Shown piece after piece: positions 37,117 to 50,800 of a DNA stretch of 64,000 bases. A program made the translations under genes and the position numbers. Below the pieces are notes generated by a model. It ran no database searches, was not told the origin of the DNA, and worked only from the letters and a program-made list of their open reading frames with translations. Every line of letters begins with the position of its first letter. Within the stretch, counting starts at the first letter, position 1. Source of the DNA: Mercurialis annua (taxonomy: Eukaryota; Streptophyta; Magnoliopsida; Malpighiales; Euphorbiaceae); the NCBI RefSeq assembly GCF_937616625.2, contig NC_065571.1, positions 25,308,201 through 25,372,200 on the forward strand. The letters run 5' to 3'.

Positions 37117-40100
37117 TCCAAACGTTTCACCTTTTTAGTGATTTAAGCAAAACGTTTACAAAATGCTACGAAACAGATCCAAACGTTTCGCCTTTATAGC
37201 AATTTAAGCCAAACGTTTACAAACGTTACGAAACAAATCTAAATGTTTCATCTTTTTAGCGATTTAAGCCAAACCTTTACAAACGTTACGAAACAAAACC
37301 AAGCGTTTCACCTTTTTAGCAATTTAAGCCAATAGTTTACAAATGTTACGAAACAAATACAAGCGTTTCACCTTTTTAGCAATTTAAGCCAAACGTTTAC
37401 AAATGTTACGAAACAAATCCAAGCGTTTCACTTTTTTTGCAATTTAAGCCGAACTCTTACAAATGTTGCGGAACGCATCCAAACGTTTCACCTTTTTAGC
37501 GATTTAAGCTAAACGTTTACTAACGTTATAAAAAAAATCCAACCGCTTCACCTTTTTAGCGATTTAAGGAAAATATTTACAAACGTTAAATTAAAACGTC
37601 TCCCCTTTTTAGAGATTTAAGCCAAACGTTTACAAAATGATACGAAAGAAATTGAAACATTTTGCCTTTATAGCAATTTAAGCCAAGGGTTTACAAACGT
37701 TACGAAACAAATCTAAACAATTCACCTTTTTAGCGATTTAAGCCAAACGTTTACAAACATTACGAAACAAAACCAAATGTTTAAAATAATACGAAACAAA
37801 TCCAAACGTTTTACATTTTTATTGATTTAAGCCAAACGTTTACCAACGTTACGAAATAAGACCAAACGTTTAAAACATTACGAAACAAATAGAAACATTT
37901 ACAAACGTTACGAAACAAAACCAAATGTTTCACCTTTTTTGCGATTTAAGCCATACGTTTACTAACGTTATGAAACTAAACCAAAAGATTAAAACGTTAC
38001 GAAACAAACGTTACGAAACAAATCCAAATATTTACAAACATTACGTAACAAAAACAATCGTCTCACCTTTTTAGTGATTTAATCCAAACGTTTACAAACG
38101 TTACGAAACAAAACCAAACCTTTCAACTTTTTAGCAATTTAACCCAAACGTTTACAAAAGTTACGAAACAATTCCAAACGTTTAACGTTTCACATTTTTA
38201 GCGATGTAAGCAAAACGATTACAAACGTTACGAAACAAAACCAAACGTTTCACCTTTTTAGCAATATAAGAAAAACGTTAACAAACGTTATGAAACAAAA
38301 CCAAACGTTTAAAACGTTACAAAACAAATCCAAATGTTTCGCATTTTTAGCGATTTAAGCCAAACCTTTACAAACGTTACGAAACAAAACGAAGCGTTTC
38401 ACTTTTTAGCAATTTAAGCCAAACGTTTACAAACGTTACGGAAAATATCCAGGCGTTTCACCTTTTTTGTAATTTAAGCCAAACGTTTACAAACGTTATG
38501 AAACAAATCGAAGTGTTTCACCTTTTTTGCAATTTAAGCCAAACGTTTACAAAGGTTACGAAACAAATCCAAGCGTTTCACCTTTTTAGCAAATTAAGCC
38601 AAATGTTTCCAAATGTTACAAAACAAATCCAAGTGTTCCCCGTTTTTAGAAATTTAAGCCAAACGTTTACAAATGTTACGAAACAAAACCAAGCATTTCA
38701 CCTTTTCAGAAATTTAATCCAAAAGTTTACAAAAGTTACGAAACAAATCCAAGAGTTTCACCTTTATAGCAATTTAAGCCAAATGTTTACAAAGTTCCGA
38801 AACAAATCCAAGCGTTTCACCTTTTTAGAAATTTAAGCCAAACGTTTACAAATGTTACGAAACAAATCCAAGCGTTTCAAAGTTTTAGCAATGAAAGCCA
38901 TAGGTTTACAAACGTTACGAAACAAATCCAAACGATTACAAAACGTTATGAAACAAAACCAAACGTATCACCTTTTTAACAATTTAAGCCAACAGTTTTC
39001 AAACGTTACGAAACAAATCCAAACGTTTCATTATTTTAGCGATTTAAGACAAACGTTTAAAACGTTACGAAACAAATCCAAACGTTTCACCTTTTAGCGA
39101 TTTATGCCAAATGTTTACAAACGTTACAAAAAAATCCAAATGTTTCACCTTTTTAGCAATTGAAGCCAAATATTTACAATCGTTATGAAACAAATCCAAA
39201 TGTTTCACATTTCTATAAATTTAAGGCAAACGATTACAAATGTTACGAAACAAAAACCGAGTTTTTGACATTTTTAGCAATTTAAGCCAAACGTTTACAA
39301 ACGTAACTAAATAAATCCAAGCTATTCACCTTTTTGGCAATTTAAGCCAAATGTTTAATAATGTTATGAAACAAATCCAAGCGTTACACCTTTTTAGCAA
39401 TTTAAGCCAAACGTTTACAAAAGTTACGAAACAAATCCAAACATTTCACCTTTTTAGCGATTTAAGCCAAACGTTTACAAACGGTACAAAAATTATCCAA
39501 ATGTTTTCACCTTTTTAGCGATTTAAGTCAAACGTTTACAAACGCTACGAAACAAATTCAAACGTTTCATCTTTTTAGCAATGTAAGCCATACGTTTAAA
39601 AACGTTACGAAATAAATCCAAACGTTTACAAATGTTACGAAGAAAATCCAAACGTTTCACCTTTTTAACGATATAAGCCAAAGGTTTACAAAAACTACGA
39701 AACAAAACCAACCGTTTCACCTTTTTAGCGATTTAAGCCAAGCGTTTACAAACGTTACGAAACAAAACCAAACGTTAAAACGTTACGAAACAAACATTGC
39801 GAAATAAATTGAAACGTTTACAAACGTTATGAAACAAAATCAAATGTTTCACCTTTTTAGTGATTTAAGGCAACCGTTTACAAACTTTACGAAAAAACAA
39901 ACATTTTACTTTTTTAGCGATTTAAGCCTTACGTTTACAAACGTTACGAAACAAAACCAAATGTTTAAAACGTTACGAAACAAATCCAAATGTTTACAAA
40001 CATTACGAAACAATACCAAATGTCTCACCTTTTTAGTGATTTCAGCCAAACGTTTACAAACGTTACGAAACAAAACCAAACGTTTCACCTTTTTAGCGAT

Positions 40101-40401
40101 TTAAGCCATACGTTTATAATCGTTACGAAACAAATCCAAACGTTTCTCCTTTTTTGTGATTTAAGCCAAACGTTTATAAAAATTACGAAACAAAACCAAA
40201 CGTTTAAAACGTTACGAAACAAATCCAAACATTTTCCCATTTTAGCGATTTAAGCCAAACGTTTATAAACGTTATAAACCAAATCCAAACATTTTTCCTT
40301 TTTAGCGATTTAAGCCAAATGTTTACAAACTTTACAAAACAAATTCAAACTGTTCACCTTATTAGAGATTTAGGCCAGACATTTAAAAACGTTACGAAAA
40401 A
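37117..40401 (+). repeat. 60-bp satellite array, forward block 2 (copy B continued)
   Basis: Forward-oriented monomers. The first kilobase matches copy A from about 12,475 onward, so this is the right half of copy B split by the copia element. Segment 38,100-39,000 matches 53,220-54,010 of copy C, including the TTTAACGTTTCAC variant. No coding signal. Confidence 0.95.
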
Positions 40402-40520
40402 TGAAACGTTTGGATTGGTTACGAAACAAAGCAAAAAGTTTGGTTTAAATCGCTAAAATGGGGAAACGTTGTGTTTTGATTCATAATGTTTGTAAACATT
40501 TAGCTTAAATTGCAAAAAGG
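40402..40520 (-). repeat. 60-bp satellite, first inverted block
   Basis: Monomers appear as their reverse complement (TTTAAATCGCTAAAATGGGGAAACG). The preceding block is forward, and a short forward piece (40,418-40,433) is embedded in the inverted one. Confidence 0.85.
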
Positions 40521-40780
40521 CCTCAGATCATACTTTGGTTTTACTCTGGCATATCTTTGGGTCAGGTTAGACTTTGGTCGCTAGACATGTGAGATTAAGC
40601 TTGTAGGCTAATTCACTACTTTGGGATTTTCACTTGGTTTTAATTTTTTAAACTAAGTTTTATAAATACCGTGGGTTATATTATCACCGGGAACTCAATT
40701 ATGCTAAACTTATTGTTTGACTCTGGTATTATCTTGGATATGCAATGTATATGTATGGATGTTGTGCATGGACTTGTACT
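40521..40780. other. 260-bp non-satellite insert of unknown origin
   Basis: AT-rich sequence unrelated to the monomer, lying between two inverted satellite blocks. It contains TTTGGTTTTACTCTGGC and later TTTGACTCTGGTATTATC, which hints at a weak internal repeat. I see no terminal inverted repeat and no target duplication. About 13 bases of monomer appear to be missing at the junction. It could be a fragment of a retroelement or filler captured during break repair. Confidence 0.6.
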
Positions 40781-41580
40781 TTTGTTTCGTAGCGTTTGTA
40801 AACATTTTGCTTAATTCGATGAAACGTCTTGATTTATTTCGTAACGTTTGTAAACGTTTGGCTTCAATCGCTAAAAAGGTGAAACGCTCGGATTTTTTTC
40901 GTAACATTTGTAAACGTATGGCTTAAATCGCTAAAAATGTGAAACTGTTGGATTTGTTTCGTAACGTTTGTAAACGTTTGGGTTAAATATCTGAAAAGGA
41001 GAAACGTTTGGATTTGTTTCGTAACGTTTGTAAACGTTTGGCTTAAATCGCTAAAAAGGTGAAATGTTTGGTTTTATTCCGTAACCATTGTAAACGTTCA
41101 GGTTAATTGCTAAAAAGACGACACGGTTGGATTTGTTTCGTAACGTTTGAAACATTTGGATTTGTTTCGAAACATTTGGATTTGTTTCGTAAAATTTGTA
41201 AACGTTTGGCTTCAATCACTACAAAGGTGAAACCTTTGGATTTGTTATGTAACATTTGTAAACGTTTGGCTTAAATCTCTAAAAGATGAAACGTTTGGAT
41301 TTGTTTCGTAACGTTTGTAAATATTTGGCTTATATCGCTAAAAAGGTGAAATATTTGGATTTGTTTTGTTACTTTTGTAAACATTTGGCTTAAATTGCTA
41401 AAAAGGTGAATCGTTTGCATTTGTTTCATAACGTTTGTAAACGTTTGGCTTATATCGCTAAAAGGGGAAACGTTTGGTTTTGTTTCATAACCTTTGGAAA
41501 CGTTTTGCTTAAATCGCTAAAAAGGTGAAACATTTCGATTTGTTTCGTGACGTTGTAAACGTTTGGTTTTGTTTTATAAC
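40781..41580 (-). repeat. 60-bp satellite, inverted block 2
   Basis: About 13 monomers in reverse orientation (GTTTGTAAACGTTTGGCTTAAATCGC phase). The switch back to forward lies around 41,575-41,590 within the near-palindrome AACGTTTACAAACGTT. Confidence 0.93.
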
Positions 41581-43720
41581 GTTTACAAACGTTATGAAAC
41601 AAATCCAAACGTTACGAAACAAAACCAAACGTTTAAAACATTACGAAACAAATCAAAACCTTTCACCTTTTTAGAGATTTAAGCCAAACATTTACAAAGG
41701 TTATGAAATAAAATCAAACGTTTAAAACGTTACGAAACAAATCCAAACGTTTCACCATTTTAGTGATTTAAGCAAAGGATTTACAAACGTTATAAAACAA
41801 AATTGAAGGTTTCACCTTTTTAGCGATTTAACCCAAACATTTACAAATATTACTAAACAACTCCAAACGTTTCCCTATTTTAGCAATTTAAGCTAAAAAT
41901 TTACAAACTTTGCAAAACAAATCCAAACGTAATCTTTTTAGCAATTTATGCCAAACGTTTAAAAATGTTAAGATAAAAATCCAAACGTTTCACCTTTTTA
42001 GAAATTTAAGCCGAACATTATCAAACATTACGAAACAAATCAAAACGTTTCACATTTTCAGCAATTGAAGACGAATGTTTCTCCATTTTGGCGATTTAAG
42101 CCAAACGTTTAAAACTTTACGAAACCAATCCAAACGTTTCCCCATTTTAGCGATATAAGCGAAAAGATTTATACGTTACGAAGCAAATCCAAGCGTTCCC
42201 TCATTTTAGCTATTTAAGCCGAACGTTTACAAACGTTACCAGACAAATCCAAGCGTTTCACCTTTTTAGCGATTTAGGAAAAACGTTTTCAAACGTTACG
42301 AAACAAAACAAAGCATTTCACCTTTTAAGCGATTTAAGCCAATCGTTTACAAACGTTAAAAACAAAACCAAATGTTTCACCTTTTTAGCAATTTAAGCGA
42401 AACGTTTTCAAATGTAACGAAACAAATCCAAACATTTCACATTTTTAGCAATTTAAGCCAAACGTGTACAAACGTTACGAATCAAAAACAAACGTTTCAC
42501 ATGTTTCCCCTTTTTAGCAATTTAAGCCGAACGTTTACAAATGTTACGAAACAAATACAAATGTTTCACCTTTTTAGCAATTTAAGCCAATAGTTTACAA
42601 ACGTTACGAAACAAATCCACATGTTTCACCTTTTTGGTGATTTAAGCTAAACGTTTACAAGGCTATGAAAAAAATCCAAACGTGTCACCTTTTTAGCAAT
42701 ATAAGCCAAACGTTTACAAATGTTACGAAACAAATCCAAACGTTTCACCGTTTTAGCTATTTAAGCAAAACGTTTCACCTTTTAGCAATTTAAGCCAAAC
42801 GTTTACAAACATTACGAAAAAAATCCAAACGTTTCACCTTTTTAGCAATTTAAGCCAAAAGTTTACAAACGTTACAAAACAAATCCAAATGTTTCCCCAT
42901 TTTAGCGATTTAAGCCAAACTCTTAAAACGTTATGAAACAAATCCAAAGTTTCACCTTTTTAGCAATTTAAGCCAAACGTTTACGAAGGTTACGAAACAA
43001 ATCTAAACGTTTCACCTTTTTAGCGATTTAAGCCAAACGTTTACAAACGTTATGAAACAAACCCAAATGTTTCACCTTCTTAGCAGTTGAAGCCAAACGT
43101 TTAGAAACATTACGAAACAAATCCAAATATTTCACCTTTTTAGTTATTTAAGCCAAACGTTTACAAATGTTACGAAACAAATCTTAACATTTCACCTTTT
43201 TTAGCAATTTAAGCCAAACGTTTCGAAACGTTATGAAAAAAAACCAAGCGTTTTACCTTTTTAGCGATTTAAGCCAAACATTTAAAAACGTTATGAAACA
43301 AATCCAATCGTTTCTCCTTTTCAATCATTTAAGCCAAACATTTAAGCGAAACGTTCACAAACGTTACGACACAAATCAAACGTTTCACATTTTTACCGAT
43401 TTAAGCCAAACGTTTAAAAACGTTACGAAACAAATCCAAACGTTTCAGCTTTTTAACGACTTAAGCCAAACGTTACCAAACAAATCCAAGCATTTCACCT
43501 TTTTAGCGATTTAAGCCAAACGTTTAAAACGTTACGAAACAAACCCAAACGTTTCACATTTTTAGCTATTTAAGACAAACATTTACAAACGTTACAAAAC
43601 AAAGCCAACCGTTTATAAACGATACGAAACAAATCCAAACATTTCCTCTTTCTAACGATTTAAGCCAAACGTTTACAAACGTTGCGAAACAAATCCAAAC
43701 GTTAATAAACGTTTCACCTT
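41581..43720 (+). repeat. 60-bp satellite, forward block 3
   Basis: Forward monomers, more diverged and with more short units than in copies A and B. The end at 43,720 joins CGTTTCACCTT to the inverted AAAAAGGTGAAACG, making a foldback junction. Confidence 0.93.
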
Positions 43721-44270
43721 AACTCGCTAAAAAGGTGAAACGTTTGGATTTATTCCGTAACGTTTGTAAATGTTTGGTTTAAATCGCTAAAAAGGGGAAA
43801 CGTTTGGTTTTGTTTCGTAACGTTAGTAAAGGTTCGGCTTATATCGCTAAATAGTGAAACGTTTGGATTTGTTTCGTAACGTTTGCAAACGTTTGGCATA
43901 AATCGCTAAAAATGTGAAAGGTTTGGTTTTGTTCCGTAACGTTTGTAAATGTTTGGTTTAAATTGCTAAAAAGGTAAAACGTTTAGATTTGTTTCGTAAC
44001 TTTTGTAAATGTTTATTGTAAATTGCTAAAATTGTGAAACATTTGGATTTGTTTCGCAACGTTTTAAATGTTTGGCTTAAATTGGTAACATTTGTAAGCG
44101 TTTGGCTACAACCCCCATTTTAGCGAATTAAGCCAAACGTTTAACGTTACGGAACAAAAAAAGGGAAATGTTTGGATTTGTTTCGTAACGTTTGTAAATG
44201 TTTGGCTGAAATCGCTAAAATAGGGAAATGCTTGGATTTGTTTCGCAACTTTTATAAACGTTATGTTTTG
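43721..44270 (-). repeat. 60-bp satellite, inverted block 3
   Basis: Reverse-oriented monomers with a short embedded forward piece (about 44,117-44,160). Confidence 0.9.
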
Positions 44271-44422
44271 TCGATTTAAGCCAAATATTTAAAAAAATTA
44301 CGAAACAAATCAAAATGTTTCACCTTTTTAGCGATTTAGGCCAAACGTTCACAAAACCAAACGTTTCCCCTTTTTAGCGATTTAAGCCAAACGTTTACAA
44401 ACGTTACGGAACAAATCCAAAC
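44271..44422 (+). repeat. 60-bp satellite, short forward block
   Basis: About 2.5 forward monomers. The right border is inside the 12-bp perfect palindrome CCAAACGTTTGG (44,417-44,428). Confidence 0.88.
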
Positions 44423-45840
44423 GTTTGGTTTTGTTTTGTAACGTTTGTAAACGTTTGGCTATAATTGCTAAGAATATAAAAAGGTTACAGAACAAATCCA
44501 AACGTTACGGAACAAATCCAAACGTTTGTAAACGTTTCACTTAAATCACTAAAAAGGTGAAATTCTTGGATTTGTTTCATAAGGTTTGTAAACGTTCGGC
44601 TTATATCGCTAAAAAGGTGAAATATTTAGATTTATTTTGTAATGTTTGTAAATGTTTGGCTTCAATCGCTCAAAAGGGGAAACGTTTGGATTTGTTTGAT
44701 AACGTTTGTAAACGTTTGGCATAAATTGCTAAAAAGGTGAAACATTTGGATTTGTTTCGTAACGTTTGCAAACATTTGGTTTAAATTGCTAAAATGGGGA
44801 AACCTTTGGATTTGTTTCGAACGTTCGTAAATGTTTGTCTTAAATCGCTAAAATGGGGAAACGTTTGGTTTTGTTTCGTAAACGTTTGCCTTAAATCGCT
44901 AAAAATGTGAAACATTTGGTTTTGTGAACGTTTGGTTTTGTTCTGTAACGTTTATAAACGTTTGGCTTAAATCGTTAAAAATATGAAACGTTTGGATTTG
45001 TTTTGTAACGTTTGTAAACGTTTGGCTTAAATCGATAAAAAGGAGAAACGTTTAGATTTGTTTCGTAATGTTTGTAAACGTTTGGCTTAAATTGCTAAAA
45101 ATGTGACACGTTTGGTTTTGTTCCATGACGTTTGTGAACGTTCGGCTTAAATAGCTAAAATATGAAACAATTGTATTTGTTTCGTAACATTTGTAAACGT
45201 TGGGCTTCAATCGCTAAAAAGGTGAAAACATTTGGATTTGTTTCGTAACATTTGTAAATGTTTGGCTTAAATCGCTAAAATGGGGAAACGTTTGGTTTTT
45301 TTTCGTAACATTTGTAAAAGTTTGGTTTAAATATCTAAAAATATGAGACATTTGGATTTGTTTTGTAACATTTTAAACGTTTGGTTTTTTTCGTAACGTT
45401 TGTTAACGTTTGGCTTTAATCGCTAAAAAGGTGAAACGTTTGGTTTTGTTTTGTAAAGTTTGAAAACGTTTGGCTTAAATTGCTAAAAAGGGGAAACACT
45501 TGGATTTCTTTCGTAACGTTTTAAACGTTTGGTTTTGTTTTGTAACGTTTGTAAACATTTGGCTTAAATTGCTACAAAGATGAACCGTTTGGTTTTCTTT
45601 CGTAACGTTTGTAAACGTTTAGATTAAATAGCAAAAAAGGTGAAACATTTGAATTTGTTTCGTAAAGTTTTTAAATGTTTGGCTTATGGAGGAACGTTTG
45701 GATTTATTTCGTATCATTTGTAATCGTTTGATTTTGTTTCGTAACGTTTGTAAACATTTGGCTTAAATCGCTAAAAAGTTGAAATGTTTGGTTTTGTTTC
45801 GTAATGTTTGTAAACGTTTGGCTAATATCGCTAAAAAGAT
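44423..45840 (-). repeat. 60-bp satellite, inverted block 4
   Basis: Reverse-oriented monomers, with a forward fragment at about 44,470-44,520. Several units are truncated to about 30 bases. Confidence 0.92.
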
Positions 45841-46795
45841 AAACGTTACGAAACAAATCCCTAAATTCATTGTAAATGTTTGGTTTTAGAACGCTGCGAA
45901 ACAAAACTACATGTTTTCTGTTTTTAGCAATTTAAGCCAAACGTTTACAAACTTTTTAAAACAAAACCAAAATTTTAGAACGTTACGAAACAAATCCAAG
46001 TGTTTCACCCTTTTAGTAATTTAAGTCAAACGTTTACAAATGTTACGAAACAAATCCAAACGTTACCCCTTTTTAGCGATATAAGCCAAATGTTTACAAA
46101 CTTTATGAAACATATCCAAACGTTTCCCCATTTTAGCAATCTAAGCCAAACGTTTACAAACATTACGAAAAAAATCTAAACATTTCACCTTTTTAGCGAT
46201 TTATGCCAAACGTTTACATATATTTACAAAACAAAACCAAACGTTTACAAAGGTTACGAAACAAATCCAAACATTTCACCTTTTTAGCGATTTAAGCCAA
46301 ACGTTTATAAATGTTACGAAACAAAACCAAACGTTTCCCCATTTTAGCGATTTAAGCCAAACGTTTACAAACGTTACGAAACAAATCTAAACGTTTCACC
46401 TTTTTAGCGATTTAAGCCAAACATTTACAAACGTTACAAAACAAATTTAATGGTTTCATAGTTTTAGCTATTTAAGCCAAACGTTTACAAACGTTATAGA
46501 ACAAAACCAAACGTTTCACATTTTTAGCGATTTAAGCCAAACATTTACAAACGTTACAAAACAAATCCAAACATTTCTCCTTTTAGCAATTTAAGCCAAA
46601 CGTTTACAAAGGTTACGAAACAAATCCAATTGTTTCACATTTTTATTGATTTAAGCCAAATGTTTACAAAAGTTACGGAACAAATCCAAGAGTTTCACCT
46701 TTTTAGCAATTTTTTAAACCAAACGTTTACAAAGTTACGAAACAAAGCCAAACGTTTCACCTTTTTAGCGATATAAGTCAAACGTTTCACATTTC
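45841..46795 (+). repeat. 60-bp satellite, forward block 4
   Basis: Forward monomers. The left border is mixed: forward 45,841-45,860, a reverse scrap to ~45,888, then forward again. The right border lies in TTTCACATTTCAAAAC. Confidence 0.9.
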
Positions 46796-47860
46796 AAAAC
46801 ATTTGTAAACGTTTGGCTTAAATTGCTAAAAAGGTGAAACATTTGGATTTGTTTCATAATGTTTGTAAACGTTTGGCTTAAATCGGTAAAAAGTTGAAAC
46901 ATTTGGATTTGTTTCGTAACATTTGTAAAACTTTGTCTTAAATCCCCAAAAAGGTGAAACGTTTGGATTTGTTTCGTAACGTTTGTAAACATTCGGCTTA
47001 GATAGCTAAAAAGGGGAAACGTGTAGATTTGTTTCATAACGTTTGTAAACGTTTGGCTTAAATCGGTAAAAAGGTGAAATGCTTGGATTTGTTTCGTAAC
47101 GTTTGTAAATGTTCGGCTAAAATTTCTAAAAAGGTGAAACGCTTGGATTTGCTTCGTAACGTTTGTAAATGTTCGGCTTAAATCGCTAAAAAGGTGAAAC
47201 GCTTGGATTTGTTCCGTAACGTTTGTAAACGTTCGGCTTAAATCGCTAAAAAGGTGAAACGCTTGGATTTGTTACGTAAAGTTTGTAAACGTTCCGCTTA
47301 AATCGTTAAAAAGGTGGAACATTTGGTTTTGTTCCGTAACGTTTGTAAACGTTCGGCTTAAATCGCTAAAAAGGTGAAACGTTTGGTTTTATTCCGTAAC
47401 GTTTGTTAACGTTTGGCTTAAATCGCTAAAAAGGTGAAACATTTGGTTTTGTTTCATAACGTTTGTAATCGTTTGGCTTAAATCGCCAAAAGGATGAGCT
47501 GTTTGGATTTGTTTCGTAACGTTTGGCTTAAATTACTAAAAACGTGAAACACTTGGATTTGTTTCATAACATTTGTAAACATTTGTCTTAAATTGCTAAA
47601 AAGGTGAAACGTTTGGATTTGTTTCATAACGTTTGTAAATGTTTGTCTTTGTTTCATAACGTTTGCATTTGTTTCGTAACGGTTGTAAACGTTTGGCTTT
47701 ATTTCGTAATGGTTGTAAACGTTTGGTTTTGTTTCGAAACGTTTGTAAACGTTAGGCTTAAATTGCTAAAAAGGTGAAACGCTTGGATTTGTTCCGTAAT
47801 GTTTGTAAATGTTTGGCTTAAATTGTTAAAAAGGTGAAACGCTCAGATTTGTTTCGTAAA
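46796..47860 (-). repeat. 60-bp satellite, inverted block 5
   Basis: About 17 reverse-oriented monomers. Several successive units carry the same variant GTTCGGCTTAAATCGC with CGCTTGGATTTG, suggesting a recent local amplification (47,080-47,400). Confidence 0.93.
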
Positions 47861-50800
47861 CATGATGAAAAAAATCCAAACATTTCCCTAATTTAGCGAA
47901 ACGTTTAAAACATTACGAAACAAAAGTTATGAAAAAAATCCAAACGTTTACAAACGTTACAAAACAAAACCAAATGTCTCACCGTTTTAGTGATTTAAGC
48001 CAAAGGTTTACAAACGTTACGAAACAAAACCAAACATTTCACCTTTTTAGCGATTTAAGCCATACGTTTACAAACGTTACTAAAAAAGTTCAAACGTTTC
48101 ACCTTTTTAGCGATTTAAGCCAAACGTTTTCAAACGTTACGAAACAAATCCATACGTTTCACCGTTTTAGCGATTTAAGAGAAACGTTTACAAACGTTTC
48201 GAAACAAAACCAAATGTTTCACCTTTTTAGCAATTTAAGCTAAACCTTTACAAACGTTGCGAAACAAATCCAAACACTACACCGTTTTAGCGATTTTTGC
48301 CAAACGTTTGCAAATGTTACAAAACAAATCCAAATGTTTCACCTTTTTAGCGATTTAAGCCAAACGCTTACAAACATTACGAATCAAATCCAAACGTTGC
48401 ACCTTTGTATCCATTTAAGCCAAACGTTTGCAAAAGTTACGAAACAAAACCAAACGTTTAAACATTACGAAACAAATCCAAACATTTAACATTTTTAGCG
48501 ATTTAAGCCAAACGTTTACAAACCTTACGAAAAAAAAACCAAGCGTTTCACTTTATTAGCAATTTAAGCCAAACATTTACAAATGTTATGAAAGAAATAC
48601 AAGCGTTTCACCTTTTTAGAAATTTAAGCCAAACGTTTACAAACGTTACGAAATAAATCCAAACGTTTCACGTTTTTAGCTATTTAAGCCAAACGTTTAC
48701 AAATGGTACGAAAAAAAATCCAAATGTTTCACCTTTATAGCGACTTAAGCCAAATGTATACAGAGGTTATGAAACAAATCCAAATGTTTCACCTTTTAAG
48801 AATTTTAAGCCAAACGTTTAAAAACGTTACGAAACAAATCCAAGCGTTTCACCTTTTTAGCAATTTAAACCAAACATTTTCAAACGTTACGAAACAAATC
48901 CAAACGTTTTCACCTTTTTAGTGATTGAAGCCAAACGTTTCGAAACAAATCCAAACGTTTAAAACATTACGAAGCAAATTCAAACATTCACCTTTTTAGC
49001 GATTTAAGCCAAACGTTTACAAACGTTACGAAACAAAGCCAAACATTTACAAACTTTATGAAACAAATCCAATCATTTCACCTTTATGGCAATTTAAGCC
49101 AAACGATTACAAAATTTACGAAACAAAACCAAACGTTTCACCTTTTTAGCGATTTAAACAAAACGTTTCCAAACGTTACAAAACAAATCCAAGTATTTCA
49201 CCTTTTTAGCAATTTAAGCCAAACGTTTACTAATGTTACAGAGCAAAACCAAACGTTTCCCATTTTTAGCGATTTAAACCAAACGTTTACAAATGCTACG
49301 AAACAAATCCAAATATTTCACCTTTTTAGCGATTGACCACAAACATTTACAAATGTTACGAAACAAATCCAAACGTTTGACCTTTTTAGCAATTTAAGCC
49401 AAACGTTTAGAAACGTTACGAAACAAATCCAAGCGTTTCACCTTTTTAGCAATTTAAGCCAAATATTTTCAAACGTTACGAAACAAATCCAAATGTTTTC
49501 ACCTTTTTAGTGATTGAAGCCAAACATTTACAAATTTTACGAAACAAATTCAAACGTTTTGAAACAAATCCAAACGTTTAAAACGTTACGAAGCAAATCC
49601 AAACATTCACCTTTTTAGCGATTTAAGCCAAACGTTTACAAACGTTACGAAACAAAGCCAAACGTTTACAAACGTTACGAAACAAATCCAAGCATTTCAC
49701 CTTTATAGAAATTTAAGCCAAACGATTACAAACTTTACGAAACAAAACCAAACGTTTCACCTTTTTAGCGATTTAAACAAAACGTTTCCAAACGTTACAA
49801 AATAAATCAAAGCATTTCACCTTTTTAGCAATTTAAGCCAAACGTTTACTAATGTTACACAGCAAAACCAAACGTTTCACATTTTTAGCGATTGAAGCCA
49901 AACATTTACAAAAATTACGAAACAAAACAAAATGTTTCACCTTTTTAGCGATTTAAGCCCAACGTTTACAAACGTTACGAAACAAAACCAAACGTTTAAA
50001 ACGTTACTAAACAAACGTTACGAAACAAATCGAAACGTTTACAAACGCTACAAAATAAAACCAAACATTTCACCTTTTTAGCGATTTAAGCCAAACGTTT
50101 ACAAACGTTACAAAACAAAACCAAATGTCAGCAATTTAAGACATACGTTTACAAACATTTCGAAACAAAACTAAACGTTCAAAATGTTACGAAACAAATC
50201 CAAACGTTTACAAACGTTACGAAACAAAACCAAACGTTTCACCTTTTTAGTGATTTAAGCCAAACGTTTACAAACGTTATGAAACAAATCTATACATTTC
50301 ACCTTTTTAAGCGATTTAAGCAAAACATTTACAAACGTTATGAAACAAATCCAAACGTTTCACCTTTTTAGCGATTTAAGCCAAACGTTTACAAATGTTA
50401 CGAAACAAATCCAAACGTTTCGCCTTTTTAACGATGTAAGCCAAACGTTTACAAACATTACGAAACAAAACCAAATGTTTCACCTTTTTAGCGATTTAAG
50501 CAAAACGTTTACAAACGTTACGAAGAAAAACCAAACATTTAAAACGTTGCGAAACAAATCTAAATGCATCACAATTTTAGCGATTTAAGCCAAACCTTTA
50601 CAAACTTTACGAAACAAAACTAAGTGTTTCGCCTTTTTAGCAATTTAAGCCAAATATTTACAAACGTGACGAGACAAAATCCAAGCGTTTCACCTTTTTA
50701 TTTAAGCCGAACGTTAACAAACGTTCCGAAACAAATCCAAGCGTTTCACCTTTTTAGTAATTTAAGCCAAACGTTTACAAACGTTAAGAAACAAATCCAA

